Shown here in pieces: positions 10,305 through 20,685 of a DNA stretch of 64,000 nucleotides. The position numbers and the translations under genes are program-made. The stretch comes from Basidiobolus meristosporus CBS 931.73. Lineage: Eukaryota > Basidiobolomycota > Basidiobolomycetes > Basidiobolales > Basidiobolaceae. Position 1 is the first letter of the stretch; each line of letters opens with the position of its first letter. The notes under the pieces were generated by a model. That model did not search any database. It was given only the letters and a program-made list of their open reading frames with translations, and was not told the origin of the DNA. The stretch lies in contig MCFE01000060.1 of assembly GCA_002104905.1 (NCBI GenBank), forward strand, positions 62,001 to 126,000. The letters run 5' to 3'.

Positions 10305-10855
10305 GGTCTGTGTTACAATCCCTACCATTTCAGTACCATATATGAAATTTCTAAGTTGCACAGGTTTATGACTACTGATCCCAGATTGGTTGGATGCGTT
10401 GTGCCTTTTAGAACCTTCAGGACATTCTTGTCATATTTTTAGCTCATATTGATGTCATCATGAATTCCACTGATGCCTGCAATCTTCTGGAACCTTGCCA
10501 TTAGTAATCACTTGGCAATCAGGAAAAGTTTTTAAGGGAAGGCAATCCCTGATCAATAAATTATCCCTTCTATCAGTAACACTTCTCTTTTATTGATTAG
10601 CAGTTGATCACTGCACCTGCCTTCAACAGTACATCTCAGACCTGCCATTGAGGAGCTTTTCAAGGTAGTGCAAATGACACACAGAGGCCATTGGAGACAC
10701 TTGGAGCACCTAGGAAGCTAGAGAAGCAGGAGCTTTTACCATTCTGGCATATTGACAAAGACACCAGCAGTTTGACCCAGAGGTTATTGCACCCATCAGA
10801 CACCTCACACCTTGAGTTGTGTAGCTTCTCCAAGGAGTACCTCTACACCATCACA
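10305..10855 (+). repeat. Family B LTR, left end missing
   Basis: It matches the complete B LTR at 19882-20685 from GGTCTGTGTTAC to CTCTACACCATCACA. The first ~250 bp are absent. The 87-codon frame on the plus strand here is a chance frame inside the LTR. Confidence 0.65.
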
Positions 10856-10961
10856 GCAGGTGAAACTAAGGCCTGCTCTGAATGCAGATGTAAAGCATTA
10901 TCTCACACTCTGTTGACAAGTGCAGGTTTACTTTGCCTCTTTGGCACTGTATAGAGTTGCT

Positions 10962-11333
10962 TGCTTTATGATCTACTTCTTGAATGTTTAAGTTAGATCA
11001 GTTTTTAGTCAAATAAACTAATTATATACTTTGCCTATCATTATATCAGTGTTATCTATCAAGTCAGTAGTATTAGTCATCAAATGAATCAGCAGATTCT
11101 TTTCAGACAAAAATAGATACAGTTAGTAGGATCTTATTGCATGATGATGATGCAATCATATGAGTCATCAGCCATAACCTACATTAGAAACTACAATTAG
11201 TCAGTAATTGAACTGGCAAAATGTAAGTAAGGAGCTACTGGAACCTCATATGAAAATCAGCTCAAGTTTTGAGGAATTTAGTACTAGCTAAACTCCTTAT
11301 TCCTCTACAACTCATATATGAAGACTTGCAACA
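10962..11333 (+). repeat. 5' LTR of gypsy I
   Basis: About 372 bp, from TGCTTTATGATCTAC to ACTTGCAACA. It aligns with the solo LTR at 61658-62010 and the partial LTR at 62990-63233, whose start reads TGTTATGATC. Confidence 0.6.
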
Positions 11334-11334
11334 T

Positions 11335-11346
11335 TGGTAGCAGCAA
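11335..11346 (+). other. Primer-binding site of gypsy I
   Basis: TGGTAGCAGCAA starts one base after the LTR. The leading TGG pairs with a tRNA CCA 3' end, the conventional site type. The tRNA is not identified. Confidence 0.5.
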
Positions 11347-11389
11347 TAAGCAAAGGGATGAGTATGTGTTGGAAATTCAGGATACTTTT

Positions 11390-11960
11390 GAACCTTAACA
11401 CTAGCAGACACTATTGACAAGGAAGCACAAGACACAGAGACAGAGAGGAATGGTGCAAGAGTACATCAAATGCTATAGATATCTTCTTGGATAATTTGAA
11501 AGAATGAATCCCCTGGATCAAGTTGAGTACTTTATTGATGGGTTGACAGAAAGAGCTTGCAAGGAAGTGAATTATTGGAGATCTCAGACTTTTGAAGAAG
11601 CTATCAAGATTGCCTTTGACTATGACTCAGCTATGTTTAGAGTTGGGAAGCCAACAATGACTAATCAGTGAGGCTACAATCACTATGAATGAAGACAATT
11701 GGAAGCAGTGCCTATGGAAATAAAAGCTATGCAGAAGAATCTAACCTTGGAAGAATGTAAGAAAAATGTACTTTGCTTTAATTACCACCCGCAGAGATAT
11801 ATTGCAAAGTACTGCCATCAGAGAAGAAATCAACACCAGTCATAAAGAACCTTCAGCCATATTGAAGCCCTTGAGCATAGCAACATGGATGATGAATCTG
11901 AAGAAGACTCAGAACTTGCCTTTCAAGCAATAGAAGAATAGCTATCCCAAATGACCTCAA
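11390..11960 (+). pseudogene. Gypsy I GAG remnant
   Basis: Broken frames read YFIDGLTERACKEVNYWRSQ and TFEEAIKIAFDYDSAM, the end of a gypsy capsid domain. A damaged zinc knuckle follows (CFNYHPQRYIAKYC, with the second Cys of CCHC lost). Many stops. No start codon can be chosen with confidence. Confidence 0.55.
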
Positions 11961-11969
11961 ACTCAGGAA

Positions 11970-12330
11970 AGCTATTATTCTTGAATGGAGTAATTAATGG
12001 AGTACCTACCAAAATCATAATTAACTAAGGAGAATTATATGAGTATATGACAAAGCAATTTGCTTTGAAAGCTGGAATCAACTTGGAACCCACTAAATTA
12101 ACTTCAGTCTCAACAGCAAATGGGAACTCTCAAATAATCAACTGTATTACTCAGCCAGTAAGAATGAAGATCAATGACTATGAAGAAGACTACAGACCTT
12201 TATATTTGGGGACTGCAAGTTTGATCTTGTATTTGGAAAAACCTGGCTATTTTGGTGTAATCCATCAATCAACCGGAGAACCCAGGCTACTCAGATCTAG
12301 AAGGACAACAAGACCTATGAGCTAATACCT
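11970..12330 (+). pseudogene. Gypsy I protease remnant
   Basis: FLNGVINGVPTKIIIN precedes a lost DSGA box (now a stop then GELYEYMTKQ). ALKAGINLEPTKLTSVSTAN follows, a retropepsin-like fold downstream of the active site. The same stretch recurs at 60685 onward (EYMTKQ, AGVNSKPPKTTSVSAANGT). Confidence 0.5.
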
Positions 12331-12439
12331 GCTAGACAGATTTCAGCTTGGTCATTTCCAGTGTGATTGCAACAAATGAACTTAGTAAGACACAGCTCTG
12401 TAGAGCACTGGGAAAAGGAATCCAGGTGTTCCTTATGAT

Positions 12440-14220
12440 GGTATTACAGGAGGACTCCTCAATGGCAGCACCCCAGAAGGTCCAGACTATTTTGAAAGAA
12501 TTTTCAGATGTGTATCCAGATGTACTTGTAAGCCTACCCCCATTCAGAGATGTGGATTATGCCATTGGCACAGGGGATAGCCCCCCAGTGAGTAAGAAAC
12601 CTTATAGAATGAGTTTATTGGAGTTTTAAGAGATTAAGATACAGATAAATTAGTTATTAGAGCAAAGATATACCTGCTGAAATATAGGACTATTTGGTGT
12701 CATTCAGCAGCTAAAAATGCACTCAACAATTCCAGACTAGTCTTGGTCACTGTAGAACTGATTTACATCCCCAACTCTGCTGGTTTCTTCAGATATATGA
12801 TCCTATGATTATTCCGCTATATTCAAGAGCATATTAACACTTTTAATCAAGCATTATGTACTAGCCCTGAAACTGTGACAGAATGCTCCTTAATGTTAAG
12901 CCCTTCTTACTTGGCGTTACAGTGGTGTTATTTCTAAGAGGTACAGATACCAAGCCACTTTATGAATAAACAACATTTCAACTATTATCAGTATTTATTG
13001 ATAAGTTCCTTATATCCAAATCACTTCTTATATTTCAGCAGTAACAGACCCAGCAAGTAACCTTAGGGAGAACCGGTACTTTCTGTGAAAAAGAAGGATG
13101 GAACACTTGGGATGTGCATTGACTACAAGGCCCTCAACTAATTACTAGAAAGAATATGTACCCCATACCTTAGATTGATGAACTTTTGGGCCAACTCAAT
13201 GGTGCTACAATATTCAGCAAGATTGACCTCATGTCAGGATACAACCAGATTAGGGTGAAACCCAATGACATCCCTAAGACAGCATTCAGGACCAGATATG
13301 GACATTACAAGCATTTAGTCATGAGTTTTGGCCTTACTAATGCCCCTACAACATTCATGACCTTGATGCAAACAGTTGCCTGGGAATACTTAAACAAGTT
13401 AGTGGTAATCTACCTAGATAGCATTTTGATTTGCAGCAAGACAAAAGAGGAACACTTAGTGCACATTGAGAAGGTCTTGGGGAAGCTAAGAGAGAACAAG
13501 CTGCACAGCAAGCTGGCAAGGTGTAAATTACTGAAGGAACCTGTTGAATACCTGAGACACATAGTGACTGACACAGGAGTGACTTTAGACCCTGAGAAGG
13601 TTGAAGTTATCAAGAATCAGAAGCAGCTCCATAGCATATTGAAACTCAGATCATTCCTTGGAATTGTTTCCTATTATTGGAGATTTGCCAAGTTCTTTGC
13701 AAGTATTGCAGCCCCTTTGACTGATATTCTTATGAAAGATAACATCATCAAGTGGGGCATGGCCTGTGAGACTGCCTCTCAGATGCTCAAGAATGAACTT
13801 GCTAAGCTGCCAAGCTTAAAAATCCCAGACTTCAGAAAAGAGTTTCCTCTGTGCACAGATGCTTCAGACTATGCAATTGGTGGAATACTGAGCCAAGAAC
13901 ATGAGGGAAAGGGCTACCTAGTTGCTTTTGAGTCCAAGAAACTGAACTTGGCAGAACAGAACTATCCAGTGCCTGTGAAGGAGATGCTTGCCATAATACA
14001 CTGCTTGAAGACCTGGAGATGCTACATTGAAGAAGTCAAGTGCACAGTGAAGATTAATCATGCCTCACTCAAGTACCTATTTATTCAGAAAATTCTATCC
14101 AGAAGAATGACAAGATGGAGTGAATAAATTCAGCAATTTAGCTTGGGGATTGTCTACTGCACTGGGAGAAACAACATGGTTGCTGATGCCTTCTCAAGAT
14201 TAGAACAAGCTACACATCTC
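12440..14220 (+). pseudogene. Gypsy I reverse transcriptase-RNase H, split by a solo LTR
   Basis: The RT entry block (FSDVYPDVLVSLPPFRDVDY) ends near 12670. An H LTR intervenes. RT resumes at 13060 with VKKKDGTLGMC and runs open from 13186 for 313 codons: FSKIDLMSGYNQIRVKPNDI, TAFRTRYGHYKHLVMSFGLT, then VVIYLDSILICSK. The catalytic YLDD box reads YLDS here, which would kill polymerase activity. RNase H follows: LCTDASDYAIGGILSQE and LAEQNYPVPVKEMLAIIHCL. A stop at 14125 precedes NNMVADAFSRLE, the usual RNase H-integrase link. Confidence 0.82.
12675..13040 (+). mobile_element. Solo LTR, copia family H
   Basis: 366 bp from TGCTGAAATATAGG to ATATTTCAGCA, inserted in gypsy I RT. The ends form inverted repeats of about 14 bp. 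No clean target duplication (TATACC left, GTAAC right). Confidence 0.75.
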
Positions 14221-14230
14221 AGCTTGGTGC

Positions 14231-14530
14231 ATGAAACAGATGGGCACAGCTATTACCAAAGTGCCTGAAAGACCAAGCAATTCCTATGAGGTGAATGAAG
14301 AGATCAAGAAGATAATCCTGGATGAAGTAAGAGCATTTATAGTACAGGATGAAACACTCTACCAAAATGTTGATGGAAGCCATATTGCCTATTGCTCTTT
14401 TGTTGCTTGCCTGGCTTTAGTACATACACCACATAATGGATATGAACATTTTGCCAAGACACTGCCTAAACATGGTCAGCTTGATACTTTATTTAGCAGT
14501 AAAACTAACAAATCCCATCATGATTCTGCT
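14231..14530 (+). pseudogene. Gypsy I integrase N-terminal remnant
   Basis: An open frame of 109 codons contains DEVRAFIVQDETLYQNVDG, the pre-integrase block, and HTPHNGYEHFAKTLPKHGQL, which resembles the HH half of the HHCC zinc module. The CC half and catalytic core are absent. It fuses near 14530 to copia RNase H. Confidence 0.5.
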
Positions 14531-15045
14531 ATAGCATTGCATAGAGGGTCACAACTCTGAGCTGCTAACATTGTAATGGCCTCATTGCTGGATTCTAATG
14601 GCTGATTCTGACTGCACCTGCATGACCAAATTAATTTTATAGCATATTGTAAAGGAGCAATAGTATAAAATTTACAAAAGCAATCAGCCATAGCATTTTC
14701 CACAATGGAGGCTGAGATTATTGAAGCCTGTGAAGCAACCAAAGAAGTGATGCGGAAAGAGGCTTTTCAAAGACTCAAGTCAAACAGCTCTTACCATTTT
14801 ACTTGCTGATAATCATGGATATATATAGTTAGGTTGAAATCCATTTTTTCATGTAAGAATTAAGCATATAGATATAGAATGTCATCTCATACATGAAGCC
14901 ACAGATAACTACTTAGTTATCCTAGTTTCTTTCCCATCTATGAAGTAATTGCAGGTATATTGACCAAACCATCAACTAGTGACAAACTTGAATATCTTGC
15001 ATCACAATTAGGATTAGCACACATATGTGTTGAGTTGACTGGGAG
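14531..15045 (+). pseudogene. Copia RNase H remnant
   Basis: Broken frames read YCKGAIV, FSTMEAEIIEACEATKE and ADNHGYI, then FHVRIKHID, the order seen in copia RNase H. The segment ends in GACTGGGAG, a polypurine tract, directly before an LTR. Confidence 0.65.
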
Positions 15046-15391
15046 TGTTGCAAAAGCTTGTAATTCCACCTAAATAGTCACCAAACTAAGTCACTTAGAT
15101 TAATATCTATAAATACTAGAGAATACTGATAAAATTTGTTGTCTGAACTTATCTGGAATATTTTCACCACAACATCAAGTACACAGCATATGAAAGCTCT
15201 GAGGGTGGTGCAAACAGCTCTATGCGTTGCCCATATGCTCTTTGGACCTTTCTTAGCATTTCCATTGTGCTTGCTCATCCATGAACTTGCATAAGTATAA
15301 ATAATACTATACACTCAAAATTTGTAAGTGAGAGTCATAGAATGTATCCATTCCTTCAATCCCTTCTGATATCTCCAAAGCTCTTACAGCG
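15046..15391 (+). repeat. 3' LTR, copia family G
   Basis: About 346 bp from TGTTGCAAAAGCTTG to CTCTTACAGC. It aligns to the LTR at 25367-25714 (TTGTAATTCCACCTAAATA shared). Confidence 0.65.
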
Positions 15392-15830
15392 GAGTCTGAT
15401 AAGGCAGGTCTTAAGAGCATGTTTGCAAAGTTTTGGGCTATTTGAGCAAATTTGAGTAATCTATGTCTTAAGAACCTCATATTCTGATAAAAATACTCAA
15501 GTGACTCATAGCAAAGAATATGGTCAGAACTCTCTGAGATTGTAGATAATGATATTAGTGACTGCATTTGGTGAGTGTTTGGTTTCAAATACAAACTTCT
15601 GTTATATTGACAAGCAAATACCACAAAATGTATTTGTCCTCCTAGGTACTGCCAATCCTGCAAGAGCTCTGAGAACACCTTTGGGATTTAGAAGCAAATG
15701 TGCATGATATGTCATGTAAGGTAATGTTGGGCTTGATACAGTAAGCAACAATTTTTCTGATTGAACAACTATATCAAAGCATGTCATGTATCTCCTAGGT
15801 GCAAGCTAATCAATAGTTTTTGGTGGGGAA
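15392..15830. other. Unassigned degenerate sequence
   Basis: About 440 bp between two LTRs. A minus-strand frame of 123 codons overlaps it but also runs through the LTR, so I do not call it a gene. No family recognised. Confidence 0.3.
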
Positions 15831-16181
15831 TTTATTACACTATTCTAAGGAGTATTGGAAATGATGTGGAGAACAAGATCATTTACTTGTTATTCATTTG
15901 TAGATTTGTTGATTCACAATATAGTATTCATACTTTTGATAAAGAAATGCAAGCAGATAAGCATTGATTGCTAAAGAAGGTCCAAAGAATATGTGTCCCA
16001 ATTTTGGGATCATTGGGACAAACCTGAGTAAGGTCATAATTTGGGTACCTGGTTCTTTGGTAAAAATATTCCAAGCAAATGCTTACCAGAAGTTTGATCA
16101 GGAAAGAGTGCTAATCCTAAAGTATGATCTATGTGACTAAGTTAACATGAATATCAAGGTGACAGCTTAATAACTACAACA
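15831..16181 (+). mobile_element. Solo LTR related to family E, decayed
   Basis: It aligns throughout with the 349-bp E LTRs (GGAGTATTGGAAATGATGTG, GATCTATGTGACTAAGTTAA) and ends AACTACAACA. Roughly one base in five differs. Confidence 0.6.
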
Positions 16182-16195
16182 GGACTGACATGTTA

Positions 16196-16490
16196 ATTGC
16201 TGTAAAGGTTTTGGAGAGATTAGAAGAGATTGAGAAAACTAGTAAATTGTGTGTTTCTTATTAAATGATTTACTGAATATTCAAGTAGCAAATATACAGT
16301 ACATGGTACTGGCAGAATGAACATATGCTGAGGAAGGTCCTAAGATCATGTGTGCAAAGTGTGGGACTGCTTAAACAACATTGAGATTTTCAAGTTCTGG
16401 GTACCTCCTATTTTGATGAAATATTCCAATCATATCCAAGCAAGGAACTTGGACACAGTTCTCTAAGACTTCTAGACTATGATCCAAGCA
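16196..16490 (+). repeat. Second E/G-like LTR fragment
   Basis: Starts TGCTGTAAAGGTTTTGGAGA and shares GAGGAAGGTCCTAAGATCAT and GTTCTGGGTACCT with the E and G families. The 3' end is missing. Confidence 0.5.
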
Positions 16491-16499
16491 ACAAATTCA

Positions 16500-16810
16500 T
16501 ACTAATATCCAAGCATAAACACAAATCACAACAAAAAAGAGGGGATTGGACTTCCATGTGGAACCAGAATCCAGTAAGGAGGTGGGATATATTATCCAAG
16601 TACTGTGATATCTTTTGGTAGAAGTCAAGTGGTATTTATGGCAAAGGTGGTGGCAACCAAGCACACATTTACAAGAGGTATATGTAACCTGCAATTCAAG
16701 GCATATAGTAGCTTCACAAGTCTTCGATTGAAAAGTTATGAAGCAATGGCGGTGGAGTTGTAGCAATTGTAGTGGGTGTGCACATTTGTTGGGGTTAATA
16801 AGTAGGGGGC
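16500..16810 (+). pseudogene. Plavaka-type transposase, C-terminal fragment
   Basis: The plus strand reads VVFMAKVVATKHTFTRGICN, then LQFKAYSSFTSLRLKSYEAM. It parallels LYMAEVAPTKHMFARCIYYQ and YKVYGNLVGITLKCYE at 17926-18210. Short and broken; it carries no catalytic part. Confidence 0.5.
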
Positions 16811-16964
16811 CATAGTATTTTTTGTAAAACTCTTTTGGGGATCCTGACACTTGATCCAGATGAGATCTACCATTGGAACTAGCTTACATTTGTTGGGCAT
16901 TTAAGTGGCTGATTAATGGCAGATATTTTTCACCTTTTCCAACATATATTATAAAATATATGGT
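16811..16964. other. Unassigned AT-rich sequence
   Basis: No frame, repeat or motif recognised. Confidence 0.3.
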
Positions 16965-17264
16965 TGCTTACCCAAATATTCACTTGACCTAGCCAGATCA
17001 AAGTGTGCAAGTCTTCCTGACTTCTAGCCAAATTTCTGGTTAGGATGTACTTTGTGTTGTAAGAGTTGTATATATATTGGAAGTGATTGGGAGAATAAGT
17101 TTATTATCTAGTTTTCACTTAATGATTTATTAAATGTAAAAGTTGTATTTATACCTTTGTATGGGATAGCATAATAATCACTAAAATAGGTCTAGGAAGG
17201 TCCCAAGAGCATGTGTGCAGAGCTTGGGGCTGTTTGGACAACTTGGAGAGTTTTCATTTAGCTA
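16965..17264. repeat. Two G-type LTR fragments, head to head
   Basis: 16965-17052 resembles a reversed-complement start of a G LTR (CCCAAATATTCACTTGAC). From 17053 the sequence reads as the opposite orientation (TATATTGGAAGTGATTGGG to GGACAACTTGGAGAG). The right end is fused directly to copia pol, so the 3' LTR and RNase H end have been deleted. Confidence 0.45.
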
Positions 17265-17925
17265 AAAATCCGCTTAACTGCTGCAATATGATTAGATCCA
17301 TGATTCTGATTATGCTAGCTGACAACTCCCACTAAACATAAGATATCTGGAAGGGCTCCAAGCATGCTATACAGCAGACTGCTGACCATAGATCAGTAAG
17401 AAAAGTTAGGGCTTTCTATTGGCACTAAGCTTTCTTGATTTGGCTGGGTTTTGACCAAGTTAGGGTTTGTCTCCATTGGTGTAGCTGCCAGCTTACAGTC
17501 TTTTGTTAGATACTTCTTTGGCATATTTTAAATATACTTGGATTGGCAAAGGGTGATAGTCTTGATACTTCTGTCATTGGAGAACTTTATCCCTAAGTAG
17601 TAACTGAGTTCTCCTAGATTGGACATCTTGAACTCTTTAAATAGGTTGGATTTAGTCTCTTCCAATGCTGCTAGGTTATTGCTGGCTGTGATAAGATCAT
17701 CAACATGTAGAGCTAATAAAGCTGGATTTGCTCTATGTGGCTTATAGTATATACTATTGTCAGCATTACTCCTATTGAAATTCAAAGATTCCAAATAAAA
17801 ACCTAGACTTTTTAAGCTTGCAGACTAAATGGGGGTTATCTTGGTCAACAAACCCATTAGACTGGTCCATTTACATGTCCTTATCAAGTCCTTCATTCAA
17901 AGTGCAGCCTCTACATCCATTTGAT
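17265..17925 (-). pseudogene. Copia RT-RNase H remnant
   Basis: The minus strand carries RT from HQMDVEAAL through DKDMYMDQSNGFVDQDNPHL, NADNSIYYKPHRANPALLAL and HVDDLITASNNL, then MSNLGELSYYLGIKFSNDRS. The catalytic YVDD is HVDD here. Further left, VGVVSQHNQNHGSNHIAAVK marks the RT-RNase H connection. The upstream side (17925) is fused to Plavaka coding sequence on the same strand. Confidence 0.75.
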
Positions 17926-18711
17926 GAATAAAATACTTCATAGCATTTTAGTGTGATACCTACAAGGTTGCCATATACCTTGTAATGCTGGTAATATATA
18001 CATCTTGCAAACATATGCTTGGTTGGTGCCACTTCTGCCATGTATAACTCCTGAATATCCGCAAAGAACTTCTTGGTATTTAGCCAATAGATTCCTTCTC
18101 CCTGCTGGATTCTAGTCCCCCTTATAGGTGCGCTCTGGCTTTTGTTTGTGTGAATTCTGCATTGAGTGGTGTAAAAGTGGGCTTGTGACCACAAGAAATC
18201 TGGCATATCTTGGTTGAGTTTTCTTGATAAATATTAGTTGCTTGTTGCACCCAACCCAAGTTTGCTTTACTTAACTGATTAACCACGCATTGGGGCTGCT
18301 TAGCTTCTTAATGCCATAGGCATAGGTGTCTCCATGTGAACATTTGTCCTCAGTATTTTCCAACTCTTTCTAGCTGTCCTCCATGTGCCAACTCATCACA
18401 TCCATGGCAGATTTGAAGGTAATATTCTTGATGAGATTGGGATATGGTAGTACCTGCAGCATGATATGTCTTCCTATCTCCCCACACATTTGCTCCATAG
18501 GAAACTCCCAAAAGGTGATGCAAGGCCCAATATTCTCCACACACTGTGCAAGATGGAGTAGAGAATGGATACAGTAGTAGCAGAGATCTATGCATTCAGC
18601 TTTATGTTTGTAGTATAGCCGCTCAAATCCTGTTACAAACTCCTCACACAACAGCTGTAGATGTGTCAAGTTGGCATTGGTGATCTGCTTCTGGATAAAT
18701 ATTCTTACAAT
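17926..18711 (-). pseudogene. Plavaka-type transposase, C-terminal region
   Basis: One frame reads FVTGFERLYYKHKAECIDLC and HSLLHLAQCVENIGPCITFW, then EFPMEQMCGEIGRH and ANPYPNLI-like text. Plavaka-family proteins carry an equivalent block, a leucine-rich helix followed by WSFPMERFCG. Downstream come WSQAHFYTTQCRIHTNKSQS and LYMAEVAPTKHMFARC in a shifted frame, then YGNLVGITLKC. The transposase would act on the element's ends in the nucleus. The gene continues at 19449, beyond the inserted miniature element. Confidence 0.6.
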
Positions 18712-19445
18712 AGACTTGTTCCATTGGATGGTGCCACACTGAGCCATGAGTGCCAAATAGTGCCATTGAGTGCCAGAGAGGCATAGTAGACCTAAACTTG
18801 GCCCCAGAGTGTGAAACATAACTCTGCATCTTCACGCAAAGCAGCCCCTGTGTTTCACCTATTGTGTTGGAGAAAATCCATTTTTTGACCTTTTTTTTTG
18901 GATCTATGTTGTGCATGGTGTGTAAGAGCACAGAATAATTGAAGACATGCACCTGGTACTCAATACCAATGGCACTCTGAAACTAGCTCCTGTTGCTTGT
19001 ATCATGTCACAAAAATGTATGGCACTATCTTGGTCCTCTGGTACCATCTGGCACTATATTTAAATATTAGCCCTAAAGTAAGACATATACAAAGCACTTA
19101 TAGTGCCAGATGGTACCAGTGGACCAAGATAGTGCCATTCATTTTTATGACATGATACAAGCAACAGGAGCTAGTTTCAGAGTGCCATGGATATTGAGTA
19201 CCTGGTGCATGTCTTCAGCACTCCTGTGCTCTTACACATCCTGCGCAATATTGATCCAAAAAAAAAGGTCAAAAAATGGATCTTCTCCAACACAATGTGT
19301 GAAACACAGGGGCTGCTTTGCATGAAGATGAAGAGCTATGTTTCACACTCTGTGGCCAAGTTTAGGCTCACATGGCCTCCCTGGCACACTATTGCATCAT
19401 TTGGCACTCATGGCTCAATGTGGCACTATCCAACGGAACAAGTCT
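18712..19445. mobile_element. Palindromic Harbinger miniature element (foldback MITE)
   Basis: Arms 18712-19058 and 19099-19445 are inverted copies of 347 bp each, around a 40-bp spacer. The ends are AGACTTGTTCC and GGAACAAGTCT. It is flanked on both sides by AAT. The related Plavaka sequence at 31300 reads without the element and has a single ATT (AAT on the other strand) at that point, giving the empty site. No coding capacity: the frames inside are symmetric artefacts. Confidence 0.9.
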
Positions 19446-19881
19446 AATGTTCACATATGACTCCCAATGCTTCCAATGTACTCTTGGTAGGAATGGCTTC
19501 AGAACACCACTTGAATAAATACATATCCAGTTCATCCAGTCTTTGCATTTGTATTGTTGCATATGCGTATGAATATTAATTGGAGCCCATCAGAAGTACT
19601 TGAGGTAGCAGATAATCCTAACATATTAATCATATATCTCTTAACATCTAAATCCTATCTCTCTTTCCTTCTTAAAAATACTTTTCTTTCTTGCACAAAT
19701 TTTTCTCTCCTATAATACTTTTTAAATCTTATCTCCCCCCATACTTGTGCTATCTCTCTCCCCTTTAATCTCTATTTTCCAACAGAAAAGATACAATAAT
19801 CCTATTCACATGCATCTCACTTAATTGTATTCTAAGCCTTCCGTGACTCTTGTCCTTATATGTTAACATAAATATAACCGC
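19446..19881 (-). pseudogene. Plavaka transposase, part before the C-terminus
   Basis: 19449-19560 encodes WMNWICIYSSVV and LPRVHWKHWESYVNI-like text, aligned with 31187-31310. The sequence goes on without obvious break through basic, protein-like text (RFKKYYRREKFVQERKVFLR) with one internal stop and one frameshift near 19766. It then reads IFMLTYKDKSHGRLRIQLSE up to the B LTR at 19882. The middle part matches no family I know. I infer it belongs to the transposase gene because strand and order are continuous; it could instead be flanking DNA. Confidence 0.45.
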
Positions 19882-20685
19882 TGTGGTAGGGTAAACATAC
19901 CTCCCACAGACAAGTTTATTCATACAGTCATTATGATATACTTATCCATATTTTATCTTATCAGTATTATCCCATTCTTCTTTTGCCCATATTATCAGTA
20001 TTATCCCCATATTATGTTTACCCTGATTAGTTATTAGCATTAGTTATCCCAGATGTTATTCAGCTTTGTGATCAGTAGATGTATCTATATAAGGCAAGTA
20101 CCCGTGTCAGTACCCGTGACACATGACCTAGGTCTGTGTTACCATCCCTACCATTTCAATACCATATATGGTATTTCTATGTTGCACAGGTTTCAGACTA
20201 CTGATTCCTGATTGGTTGAGAGTGCTGTGCCTTTTAGAACCTTCCAGGACATTCTTGGCATATTTTTAGCTCATAGTGATGTCATCAAGAATTCCACTGA
20301 TACCTAGAATCTTCTAGAACCTTGTCATTAGTAATCACTTGGCAATCAGGAAAAGTATTTAACAGAAAGCAATCCCTCATCAATAAATCATCCCTTCTAT
20401 CAGTAACACTTCTACCTTATTGATTAGCAGTTGATCACTGCACATGCCTTCAGCAGTACATCTAAGACCTGCCATCAAGGAGCTTTTCAGGGTAGTGCAC
20501 AAGACACACAGAGGCCTTTGGAGACACTTGGAGCACCTAGGAATCCAGAGAAGCAGGAGCTTTTACCATAGTGACATATTGACAAAGACACCAGCAGTTT
20601 AGACACAGAGGTTATTGCACCCATCAGACACCTCACACACCTTGAGTTGTGTAGCTTCTCCCAGGAGTACCTCTACACCACCACA
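19882..20685 (+). mobile_element. Solo LTR, family B
   Basis: 804 bp from TGTGGTAGGGTAAAC to CTACACCACCACA. It is flanked by CCGC on both sides (19878-19881 and 20686-20689). It is the only complete B copy here. The right two thirds resemble the D LTR read backwards. Confidence 0.85.

Larger units (their letters stand above)
10962..14530 (+). mobile_element. Ty3/gypsy retrotransposon I, decayed and 3'-truncated
   Basis: 5' LTR, primer site, gag, protease, RT-RNase H and the zinc-binding start of integrase follow in gypsy order. A solo H LTR splits RT. The catalytic integrase core and 3' LTR are missing here. A matching integrase C-terminal piece next to an I LTR survives at 63241-63817. Confidence 0.75.

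Noticed and set aside
15307-15678. 123-codon minus-strand frame as a possible host gene
   Set aside because: Its end overlaps a G-family LTR and nothing recognisable is in it.
19110-19447. Two overlapping plus-strand frames and their mirror on the minus strand
   Set aside because: They are the two arms of the palindromic miniature element read in both directions.
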